Shown here: positions 27,767 to 35,559 of the stretch, piece after piece | Numbering within the stretch: position 1 is the stretch's first letter | Layout of the letters: every line of letters starts with the position of its first letter | Assembly: GCA_964568855.1 (NCBI GenBank) | Contig: CAZMSD010000013.1 | Span: 1-64,000, forward strand | Direction: 5' to 3' | Source of the DNA: CAZMSD01 sp964568855 | GTDB lineage: Bacteria; CAIWAD01 | Length of the DNA stretch: 64,000 bases | Notes under the pieces: generated by a model | Told to the model about the DNA's origin: nothing | The model's database searches: none | What the model saw: the letters and a program-made list of their open reading frames with translations, nothing else | Program-made: the position numbers and the translations under genes

Positions 27767-29182
27767 ATGAGTCGATCGCGACTCCGGCCTCCCGAGATTG
27801 CCGAGGCATACGCAGGATACGCCGGCCGAGGGCTGCCGCGTGTTCTTTTCGCCCCTTTCGACGGTTTGTGTTACACCGGGTCGCGGCCCGTGGAAAGTAT
27901 CACGCTGGTGGACGGCGGATCGAGGGGCGATGTCCTGGAGCACGTCCGGGAGGGCCGTCCGTCCGAGACGGATGTCGATCCGCTGGAGCTGGTTGAGGAG
28001 CGCAGCCGGGCGCTGGGCCTGCCCGCCGCAGGCTGGATCGGCTACGAATACGCTTCGCGGCTGGAGCGCCTGCCCGGAAGCACGCTGGACGACCTGGGGC
28101 TGCCCCTGCTGCGCTTCGACCTCTACGCCGACTACTACCTGCGCGAGCTTAGCGAAACCTGGCCCCTGACCGAGGCTTGCGATGCCCGCCATGCGGCCGC
28201 TTCCGGAGAGGAGTCGCCGGCACGGCGTGTCACATCCGGTACCGCGGGAGTGCCGCGGAACCGCCGGCAGCGTGATGCAGGCGGAGCCGGCTCCGGTTTC
28301 TCCCCGCAGCCCTTCAGAGCGCTTCGGGCACAGTGGCCCGCCGAGCGCTATCGACACGGCGTGGAACGGATCCGCCGCCTGATCCGCGAGGGCGACCTGT
28401 ACCAGGTCAACCTGACCCAGCGCTTCCGGGCCGCGCGCGGCCCATCCGCGACGGCCTTGTTTCGGCGACTGCTGAGCAGCCACCCCGGGGCCTGCTCGGC
28501 GCTGCTCGAGTATCCCGAATCATGGGGCCTCCCTCCGGCAGCGAAGCAGGCCGGTACGCAGCTGCTCTCCATTTCGCCCGAGCTCTTCCTCAGACGAAGA
28601 GGGAACCGGATCTGGACGCGGCCCATCAAGGGCACGGCGGGCCGCGATCCGGCCGGCGGGCGGCGGAACCTGGAAGAGCTGCTGGGCTCCCCCAAGGAAC
28701 GGGCGGAGCTGGCCATGATCGTGGACCTGCTGCGCAACGACCTGTCCAGGGTCTGCATCCCCGGCAGCGTTGAGGTCGCCGCCTTTCCGGAACTGCTGGT
28801 CCTGCCCTCGCTTTATCACACCTGCGCCACCGTGCGCGGCCGGCTGAGGGCCGGTCTGGGTCTGGGCGACTGCATCCGGGCCGCCTTTCCCAGCGGCAGC
28901 GTCACCGGCTGCCCGCGGATCCGCGCCATGCAGCGCATCGACGAGCTGGAAGACCGGGTCCGGGGGCCCTACACCGGATCCCTCGGCCTGGTCTTTCCCG
29001 ACGGCGACTTCGTCTTCAACGTGGCCATCCGCACGGCCCTGGGCACGGCGGAGGGCTGGCTGCTGCAGGCCGGCGGCGGCATCACCGTCGACAGCGATCC
29101 CCAGGCGGAGTACCTGGAAAGCCTGGAAAAGCTGCGCGCCTTCGACCAGGTCCTGGGATCCGGTCCGTATGTGTGCGGCTGA
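27767..29182 (+). CDS. pabB: Aminodeoxychorismate synthase component I
   Basis: 471 residues of the chorismate-utilising fold. R-P-I-K288-G-T-A-G-R has the lysine that marks PabB; anthranilate synthase TrpE has Ala at this place. Other signatures are E-L-A-M-I-V-D-L-L-R-N-D-L, F-P-S-G-S-V-T-G-C-P and P-Y-T-G-S-L-G. It turns chorismate to aminodeoxychorismate for p-aminobenzoate and folate, using ammonia from a PabA partner not present here. A 40-residue low-complexity linker (about 28190-28310) separates the N-terminal and catalytic parts and holds a copy of the octamer family. It starts 25 bp after ddl. Confidence 0.9.
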   Translation: MSRSRLRPPEIAEAYAGYAGRGLPRVLFAPFDGLCYTGSRPVESITLVDGGSRGDVLEHVREGRPSETDVDPLELVEERSRALGLPAAGWIGYEYASRLERLPGSTLDDLGLPLLRFDLYADYYLRELSETWPLTEACDARHAAASGEESPARRVTSGTAGVPRNRRQRDAGGAGSGFSPQPFRALRAQWPAERYRHGVERIRRLIREGDLYQVNLTQRFRAARGPSATALFRRLLSSHPGACSALLEYPESWGLPPAAKQAGTQLLSISPELFLRRRGNRIWTRPIKGTAGRDPAGGRRNLEELLGSPKERAELAMIVDLLRNDLSRVCIPGSVEVAAFPELLVLPSLYHTCATVRGRLRAGLGLGDCIRAAFPSGSVTGCPRIRAMQRIDELEDRVRGPYTGSLGLVFPDGDFVFNVAIRTALGTAEGWLLQAGGGITVDSDPQAEYLESLEKLRAFDQVLGSGPYVCG

Positions 29183-29263
29183 GCCCGGCGGTTCCGGATT
29201 CCTCGCCCTTTCGCCGCCGACTCGGCGCATCCTTGTCTTCCATCCGATTCCGTATCACCGATT

Positions 29264-29289
29264 CGGGAGAGTCGGCGCCGAGGCTCCCG
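29264..29289 (+). terminator. GC-rich hairpin downstream of pabB
   Basis: CGGGAG (29264-29269) pairs with CTCCCG (29284-29289) around the perfect palindrome TCGGCGCCGA. There is no T-run, so it may be a Rho-dependent stop or simply a stable structure. The 299-bp gap to the next gene also holds the promoter and palindrome listed separately. Confidence 0.35.
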
Positions 29290-29324
29290 TCCAAAGCTGA
29301 CGGCGGGTGCCGCGGGTGCCTTCC

Positions 29325-29353
29325 TTGATCCGCGCAGAGCCTCATGGTACATT
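29325..29353 (+). promoter_or_regulatory. Likely sigma70-type promoter of the envelope operon
   Basis: TTGATC (29325-29330), exactly 17 bases, then TACATT (29348-29353), in an AT-richer part of the gap between pabB and the gene at 29482. It would drive the six-gene surface operon. Four of six bases match at the -35 and four to five of six at the -10. Confidence 0.5.
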
Positions 29354-29425
29354 ACTGTTTATTGTCAGTGATCGTCACACGCTGGCAGGTTCCGGCACAA
29401 GGGCAGGGTTCCGGTTTACCTTGAA

Positions 29426-29445
29426 GTGTACCTGATCAGGTGCAC
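29426..29445. promoter_or_regulatory. 20-bp palindrome, candidate operator
   Basis: GTGTACCTGATCAGGTGCAC has a perfect 12-bp core (ACCTGATCAGGT) and pairs outward with one mismatch. It lies about 70 bases downstream of the predicted -10 and 36 bases before the start at 29482, so it could bind a dimeric regulator or form a leader hairpin. The regulator is unknown. Confidence 0.45.
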
Positions 29446-29481
29446 GCCGCCGATGTGTGAACGAAGAATCGGGAAGCTCCG

Positions 29482-31827
29482 ATGATACAGTTCCGCCTTC
29501 TGTTCCTGGTCATTCTCGCAGCGGGAATCTCCAGGGCCGCCGACGAATTCAACCACTTCACCTCGGTCGGCGAGATCGGCTTGACCATCACCAACTTCGG
29601 CGTCATCGGACACGGCTACAATATCGAGGGCCAGCCCTCCTGCCTCTACAAACAGTATTCCGAGCTGGATTTCGAGCAGGTTGAGCATTTCTCCTACGGC
29701 GGCCTGTGGGTGGGCGGCGTGGTGAACGGCGTGGAGCAGGTCAGCACAGGCACGGATGACGGACACCAGTACGTGGGCGAAGGCTGGGAGTGGAACAACG
29801 CGGGCCCGCTTCCCGAATCCATGACCACCCTCGATCCCGAATATCCCGCCTACGGCATTATCACGCGCAGCAGTTTCTGGGACAGCGAATACTTCAACCC
29901 GGAGGCCATCAGCCACCAGGATTTCATCATCGGTTACACCGACACTTCGCGGGTCTTCCTGGACACCGGGGATGAGATAGTCAACCACGATCCCCTGGGC
30001 CTGAAGGTCCGGCTGAACAGCCACGCCTGGAACTACAGCTATGCCAACGCCTTCGTGATCCTGGATCTTGAGATCTGGAACATCTCCCGCTTCCATGACC
30101 CGGCCGGACAGGGCTGGGACATCGATTCCTGCTACGTGGGCTTCTGGGTCGACGAATCGGTGGGCAACTTCAACCTGGACAATCCCTACGAACCGGGCGG
30201 CAGAATCAACTGGTACGACAACCTGGCCGGCGTGGTGCTCACAGATTCCACCAGCATCGCCCTGGGCGACACCATCAACATGTCCGTGGGCTACGACGCC
30301 GACGGTGACAATGGTTATTCCGAATCTATCCTGGGCTGCCGCTTCCTGGGCGGTTCGGCCCCACGCGTGGCGGATCCGCGGAATCTCAAGCCCTACGCCA
30401 ACACCTGGGTCTGGGATACCGCCAGCAACCAGGAATTTCCAGAGTTGTCCTCGCCCAGAAGCGAGTCCGAACGCTTTCACAAGATGACCTATACGCCCTC
30501 GCTGGACGACGCGGACTTCCCCTACGGGGCCGAGAACACGCGCAGCTGGATGATGCTCTCCAGCGCGGGCTGCTTCGGCACCCTGGCTCCCCTGGACACG
30601 CTGGCCACCCTGCAGGAGTTGCGCCCGGATCTGAGTCCGGAGGAGCTGGCCTCTCTGGCGCATTCCACGGTGATTGCAGTGCTGGATTCGGCCTTCAGCC
30701 TGAGCGGCGATGAGGCCTTTCCCGACTCGCTGATCCGCCTGGAAAGCCTCAACGCCGTCTTCGTCATCGGCTGCGGCGAGCGGGAATTCGTCTTTAACCC
30801 GGACCAGTACGCGGGGGCGGAGCACCTGCAGAAGATGTGCAGGAACCTGGTGGCCAACACCAACTGGGCCCAGATCGCCTGGGACGGCGAGGACAAGAAC
30901 CACAACGGCGTCCTGGATCCCGGCGAGGACCTGGACCTGGACGGCGAACTGGACCGCTACCTGCTGCCCATGCCGCCCCCGGGACCGCGCCTGCACGTGG
31001 ATGTGGGCGAGGCCGAGATCATCCTCTACTGGGACGACAGCCCGGAGTATTTCGTGGATCCCATCATCGGCGAGCCGGACTTCGAGGGCTACCGGGTCTA
31101 TTCCAGCCTGCGCACGCCCGGAGGGGAGGCTGCGCGCACGCTGGTGGCCCAGTTCGACCTAGAAAACGGGGTCTGGCCCAACACAGGGCTGGAGGACATC
31201 CTGGTCAGGAATTCCCTGGGCATAAATGCCGACAGCGTGGTGATCGACGGGGTCGAGTACCGCTACGCCTTCCACATGGAGAACCTGCTCAGCGGCCGGC
31301 CCAGCGACAACTGGGTGGCGGTCTCGTCATACGACCAGGGAGTTCCGGAGAACAACCTGGCCAGTCTCGAATCGGACGTCAAGGAGAACTGGGTCTTCGT
31401 CTTTCCCGGGGCCGAACCGGACGAACCGGGAGATGCCGAGGACCGCAAACCCGGGATCTATCCGAATCCCTACCGCGGGCATGCCTCCTGGGACGGACAG
31501 GGCCCCTACGAGCGGCTGATCTGGTTCACCAACCTGCCGCGGCGCTGCGAGGTGAGCATATTCACTCTCTCCGGGGACCCGGTGGACACCTTCATCCATG
31601 ACGCGGAGAGCTACCAGGGGGACGACGCGGCGCTGATCCGCGAGCCCCGGGAACGGGTCGCCGCCGGAGTGGGCGAAGGAGGGAAGTTCGTCTTCTCAGG
31701 CGGCGAGCACGCCTGGGACCTGGTGAGCGCCCACAACCAGGCCATCGCCACGGGCCTGTATCTCTTCGCCGTGGAGGATCGCGATACGGGCAAGGTGGAG
31801 CTGGGCAAGTTCGCCGTACTGAAGTGA
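29482..31827 (+). CDS. Secreted T9SS-type surface protein, first gene of envelope operon
   Basis: 781 residues from ATG 29482. A signal peptide (IQFRLLFLVILAAGISRA, then ADEF) is followed by long beta-rich sequence with no domain I can name, an EF-hand-like/dockerin-like acidic stretch (D-K-N-H-N-G-V-L-D-P-G-E-D) around 30890, an Fn3-like part, and a C-terminal sorting-like domain (P-G-I-Y-P-N-P-Y-R-G ... E-V-S-I-F-T-L-S-G-D-P-V ... ATGLYLFAV ... GKFAVLK). The tail is a variant of the NPFNP type. It was probably exported and surface-attached. The next gene starts 22 bp later and encodes another tailed protein. Confidence 0.82.
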   Translation: MIQFRLLFLVILAAGISRAADEFNHFTSVGEIGLTITNFGVIGHGYNIEGQPSCLYKQYSELDFEQVEHFSYGGLWVGGVVNGVEQVSTGTDDGHQYVGEGWEWNNAGPLPESMTTLDPEYPAYGIITRSSFWDSEYFNPEAISHQDFIIGYTDTSRVFLDTGDEIVNHDPLGLKVRLNSHAWNYSYANAFVILDLEIWNISRFHDPAGQGWDIDSCYVGFWVDESVGNFNLDNPYEPGGRINWYDNLAGVVLTDSTSIALGDTINMSVGYDADGDNGYSESILGCRFLGGSAPRVADPRNLKPYANTWVWDTASNQEFPELSSPRSESERFHKMTYTPSLDDADFPYGAENTRSWMMLSSAGCFGTLAPLDTLATLQELRPDLSPEELASLAHSTVIAVLDSAFSLSGDEAFPDSLIRLESLNAVFVIGCGEREFVFNPDQYAGAEHLQKMCRNLVANTNWAQIAWDGEDKNHNGVLDPGEDLDLDGELDRYLLPMPPPGPRLHVDVGEAEIILYWDDSPEYFVDPIIGEPDFEGYRVYSSLRTPGGEAARTLVAQFDLENGVWPNTGLEDILVRNSLGINADSVVIDGVEYRYAFHMENLLSGRPSDNWVAVSSYDQGVPENNLASLESDVKENWVFVFPGAEPDEPGDAEDRKPGIYPNPYRGHASWDGQGPYERLIWFTNLPRRCEVSIFTLSGDPVDTFIHDAESYQGDDAALIREPRERVAAGVGEGGKFVFSGGEHAWDLVSAHNQAIATGLYLFAVEDRDTGKVELGKFAVLK

Positions 31828-31849
31828 CCAATATCATGAGGACGGAACC

Positions 31850-33823
31850 ATGAAGAAACTGATCGCAATTCTCAGCCTGCTGGCGGCCGGCTCCCTCCCG
31901 GCCCAGGTGGAGATGACCATCGCCGAAATGCAGGAACCCGGAGCATTCGGACCCGACTCCTCAGGCCACTGCGGGGAGCTGGTGACGGTGGAAGGAGTCG
32001 GTCTCTCTTCTTCCGAGCACTTCTACGCCGGGAGCCACAGCACCTTCTACATGATCGATCCGGAAGGCGGCGATTATACCGGTTTGCTGGTCTATTCTCC
32101 CGAGAGCGACGCTTTCGAGATCGCTGTGGGCGACCTGGTGCAGGTGACGGGCATCGTCAAGGAGTACTTCACGGAATCCGAAGGCCATGAGAGCAACATG
32201 ACCGAGCTGGTCCCGCAGAATCCCGACGTGGACGTGGAAGTGATCGACTACGACCAGGACCTTCCCGATCCCGTCCTGGTGGACATGTGGTACCTGGACC
32301 CGATCCGGCACGACGAGCACGTTGCCGAGATCTACGAAGGCATGCTGGTGGAGATCCACGACGCCGTCGTGGTGGACAACACGGCGCCGGATTCCTGGCG
32401 GCAGTTCACCGTGGCGGATCCCGAGGGCAACGAGACCGTGATCCGCACCGCGGCCTACGAGCTGGACGATTACGGCCGCCCGCCTCTGGGTGCAAGTTTC
32501 GAGATGATCCGCGGCGTGATCTACCAGGTCTACGGCAACTACAACGTGATGCCCCGCGGCCTTGACGACCTGATTCTGGCAGTGGGTCCGCCCATCATCA
32601 GCGGCACCGACATCGGACCCTGCGGCGCCACGCCAGCGGACTTCGTCGAGGTCTCGACCAACATTTCAGACGACACGGCGGTGGACGAGGCCTTCGTCTT
32701 CTACCGGGCGAACGGCGGCGGCTGGCTGCAGTACGACCTGGAGCGCGATCCCGACAGCGTGGTGCGCTTCTTCGTGGACCTGCCTGCCCAGCCCGAGGGC
32801 AGCCTGGTGGAGATCTACATCGAGGCCGTGGACGACGAAGGGGAGACCAGCTGGGATCCGCCGGAGGGCCCCGACGCGGAAGGTTTCCCGGCCTTGTACG
32901 TCACCGGCATCGAGCCCGTCACCTGCTACGAGATCCAGAGCAGCCACTATGCCGACGGCGGGAGCTGGTACCAGTGTCACAACGCCACGCTGACGGGCAT
33001 TATCACGATGGGCTACACCGATTTCGGCTTCACCGAAGAGGATACCTATCGCACCTACTTCTTCGAGGACGCCGGCGGAGCCTGGAACGGTCTCTACATC
33101 TACAACACCCAGAGCCACGACGTCTGGCTGGACCAGCTCGAGCGCGGGGACATGGTGACCCTGACCGGGGAGATCACCGAGTATAACAGCCTGACCGAGA
33201 TGAGCTACATCGCGGACTTCGAGCTGCATTCCTCGGGCAACGACTTGACTCCCACGGACATCGATCTCGCGGTGGATTTCGAGGGAGCCGAGGAATCCTG
33301 GGAGAGCGTCCTGGTCACTTTGAGCTACGTGACCGTGCTCGAAGACGCGGGCTACGGCGAATGGCTGGTCCAGGATCAGTCGGGGGCCCAGATCATCCTC
33401 GATAATCTGGGCGTCTGGGACCTGGAGATCGGCGTGGGCGCCAACGCGGACGCGATCACCGGGCCCATTACCTACAACTACGGTGCCTGGAAGATCGCCC
33501 CGCGGGACAATGGGGACTTCGTCAATTTCAGTGCTGTGGATGAATTGAGGAAGGTGCCCGGATTCAGCCTCCGGGGCAACTATCCCAATCCCTTCAACCC
33601 GGTGACCACGCTGGTCTTCGAACTGGACCGGCCGGCCGAGCTCAGGGCCGAGGTCTTCAACCTGCTGGGCGAAAGGGTGGCCCTGCTGTCGGAAGGCTCC
33701 ATGAGCGCCGGTGAGCATCGCCTGAGCTGGGACGCGGCCGGACTGGCCAGCGGGGTCTACGTCGCCAGGCTCAGCCTGTCCGGCGGGGAAGGTCTGCAGC
33801 AGAAGATGTTGCTGCTCAAATAG
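31850..33823 (+). CDS. Secreted OB-fold-like protein with T9SS-type sorting domain
   Basis: 657 residues. Signal peptide MKKLIAILSLLAAGSLPA is followed by two segments (about 31920-32590 and 32900-33530) with the pattern G-E-L-V-T-V-E-G-V ... V-G-D-L-V-Q-V-T-G, resembling the OB-fold DNA-binding-like (YhcR-type) repeats found in secreted nucleases and surface proteins. Between them lies an Ig-like segment. No nuclease catalytic motif is visible. The C-terminus is a textbook sorting domain (YPNPFNPVTTL, V-F-N-L-L-G-E-R-V, ASGVYVARL, KMLLLK). A palindromic repeat element begins directly after its stop. Confidence 0.85.
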   Translation: MKKLIAILSLLAAGSLPAQVEMTIAEMQEPGAFGPDSSGHCGELVTVEGVGLSSSEHFYAGSHSTFYMIDPEGGDYTGLLVYSPESDAFEIAVGDLVQVTGIVKEYFTESEGHESNMTELVPQNPDVDVEVIDYDQDLPDPVLVDMWYLDPIRHDEHVAEIYEGMLVEIHDAVVVDNTAPDSWRQFTVADPEGNETVIRTAAYELDDYGRPPLGASFEMIRGVIYQVYGNYNVMPRGLDDLILAVGPPIISGTDIGPCGATPADFVEVSTNISDDTAVDEAFVFYRANGGGWLQYDLERDPDSVVRFFVDLPAQPEGSLVEIYIEAVDDEGETSWDPPEGPDAEGFPALYVTGIEPVTCYEIQSSHYADGGSWYQCHNATLTGIITMGYTDFGFTEEDTYRTYFFEDAGGAWNGLYIYNTQSHDVWLDQLERGDMVTLTGEITEYNSLTEMSYIADFELHSSGNDLTPTDIDLAVDFEGAEESWESVLVTLSYVTVLEDAGYGEWLVQDQSGAQIILDNLGVWDLEIGVGANADAITGPITYNYGAWKIAPRDNGDFVNFSAVDELRKVPGFSLRGNYPNPFNPVTTLVFELDRPAELRAEVFNLLGERVALLSEGSMSAGEHRLSWDAAGLASGVYVARLSLSGGEGLQQKMLLLK

Positions 33824-33824
33824 C

Positions 33825-33932
33825 CTTGACGCGGACCGCGAAGCGCGGCCGCGTCAAGCCGCCGCAGATGCAGCGGTCGCCGGGGAAGATTTTCGTGGAA
33901 TACGATGTATTCAGGGCGCCGCTGATCTGCGG
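33825..33932. repeat. Palindromic intergenic repeat element, copy B
   Basis: CTTGACGCGG (33825-33834) and CCGCGTCAAG (33849-33858) form a perfect 10-bp inverted repeat with a second CCGCG/CGCGG stem inside. Then the left arm CCGCAGATGCAGCGG (33862-33876) and right arm CCGCTGATCTGCGG (33919-33932) follow. The right arm is identical, all 14 bases, to both right arms of copy A. Like copy A it starts within two bases of the stop codon of a sorting-domain gene. Confidence 0.8.
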
Positions 33933-34004
33933 TTGGCGACCGCGATGCGACTGCATCAAGCGCAGCGATGAAACGATCGAACAAGACCGCCGACCAGGAT
34001 TGCA

Positions 34005-35519
34005 ATGACAGAGCGTGATACACCGGGGATCATCGAGAGTACCTGGCGCCTGCCGCTGCTGGGGCTGCTTCTAATGTACCTGGCGGCCTGCGAGCCGCCC
34101 ACCGCCGATGATACTCCCCTGGAGAACCTGCTGCCCCAGACGCACCTGGCCATCGGCTATTTCCGGGCGGACGAGGAGGCGGTGGACACGCTTTCCGTCA
34201 CCGCCTCACGCGTGGGTCTGTCCTGGTGGGGCGAGGACGCCGACGGCTGGATCGACCACTATCTCTATCGCTGGGACTACGAAGCAGAAGGCCTGTGGCA
34301 CCAGACCACGCAGGAATCGGACACCTTCATCGTGCTGCTGGAAGCCGACACGGTGGTGGTGCGCTTCGAGATCGTGGCCGTGGACAACGAAGGCGGAGTG
34401 GATCAAAGCCCTGCCGGCACTGTTTTCCCCGCCTACAACACCAAGCCGGAAATTGCCTGGACGGCCAACAGCCTGGAGCTGCTGACCTACCAGCCGGGCA
34501 CCTTCGAGGACAGCGCCAGCTGGACCTTTCCCTACGTCACCTTCCAGTACAGCGTCTGGGACCTGGACGGCGACGAGACCGTCACCCAGGTGCTCTGGGC
34601 CCTGGACGACACCAGTGCCTGGAATGAACAGCCCCTGGGCTTGAACTCCATCGTTCTGGGACCCGAGGAGCTGGGGCCCGGAGAGCATCGCTTCTTCATG
34701 AAGGCCAGCGACATCGCCCAGGCCTGGTCCGAAACCCTGACGTATCCGCGGGTACAGGATACACTGGGCACCGGCGAGCCCATTCTCTGGATGGTCCGCG
34801 AGCTGCACGGAGACCTGCTGGTGGTGCTGGACGACGACAGCCGCGTGGAGGCGCCGGAGAACCTGCGCGCCGGTTTCCAGGGCATGGGCTACGCCGAGGA
34901 CCTGGATTACACATTCTGGTACGCCTACGACTGGGTACCCGATGAACCCGCCGACCTGGAGAACCTGCTCGCCGAATTCCAGGCCGTGTTCTGGATCAGT
35001 TGGAAGAACACCCAGATGGAGAGCGTCTGCGAGTCCCTGAATTCCTTCGTGGAAGACGGCGGAAAGCTGCTGATCAGCACCACCGACGTGGGCCGGATCT
35101 CCAGCTACACCGGCGAGCCCTATCTCTTCGACGGCAACTGCGTGCCGCTGGACAGCCTGACCAACCAGCGGCACTACATCTACCCCGGCGGCTCGCGGGA
35201 CCATCCGGTGACGCCCGTGGAAGATTTCGCGGACCTCTACCCCGTGATGTACACCGTCGAGCGCATCAGTTTCCAGGGCAACAATCCCCTTGACCCTGAT
35301 TTCGGCTTCGTGCCCGACAGTTCCGCGGTGGAGTTGTATTACGTGCCCGAGGATCCCGACGATCCGGAGGAGTACCCGCGTGTCACGGTGGGAGCGCGGG
35401 TGGAAGCGGACGGGCTGCCGGCCAAGGCCAAGATCGTCTATCTCAGCCTGCCGGTCTGGCTGCTGGATGACCTGCCGGCCTTTTTCGAGACACTGCTGCT
35501 GGAGGAGTTCGACTGGTGA
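34005..35519 (+). CDS. Lipoprotein of unknown function
   Basis: 504 residues from ATG 34005. A membrane segment ends in the lipobox Y-L-A-A-C (near residue 29), predicting a lipid anchor. An Fn3-like part (D-A-D-G-W-I-D-H-Y-L-Y-R-W ... VDNEGGVD) is followed by a second half that resembles a class-I glutamine-amidotransferase-like/ThuA-like fold (L-V-V-L-D-D-D ... L-N-S-F-V-E-D-G-G-K-L-L-I-S) as seen in other FCB surface lipoproteins. No catalytic Cys is evident, so binding is likelier than catalysis. Codons 4-6 are CGT GAT ACA (octamer copy). It lies in the operon ahead of the TonB receptor. Confidence 0.82.
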   Translation: MTERDTPGIIESTWRLPLLGLLLMYLAACEPPTADDTPLENLLPQTHLAIGYFRADEEAVDTLSVTASRVGLSWWGEDADGWIDHYLYRWDYEAEGLWHQTTQESDTFIVLLEADTVVVRFEIVAVDNEGGVDQSPAGTVFPAYNTKPEIAWTANSLELLTYQPGTFEDSASWTFPYVTFQYSVWDLDGDETVTQVLWALDDTSAWNEQPLGLNSIVLGPEELGPGEHRFFMKASDIAQAWSETLTYPRVQDTLGTGEPILWMVRELHGDLLVVLDDDSRVEAPENLRAGFQGMGYAEDLDYTFWYAYDWVPDEPADLENLLAEFQAVFWISWKNTQMESVCESLNSFVEDGGKLLISTTDVGRISSYTGEPYLFDGNCVPLDSLTNQRHYIYPGGSRDHPVTPVEDFADLYPVMYTVERISFQGNNPLDPDFGFVPDSSAVELYYVPEDPDDPEEYPRVTVGARVEADGLPAKAKIVYLSLPVWLLDDLPAFFETLLLEEFDW

Positions 35520-35559
35520 AGCGTTTGCGGAATCCGCATGATCGGAATAAACGGAACAC

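Noticed and set aside
28390..29182. Anthranilate synthase (trpE) identity for the chorismate enzyme
   Set aside because: The P-I-K-G-T motif has Lys, diagnostic of PabB, and no other tryptophan gene is nearby.
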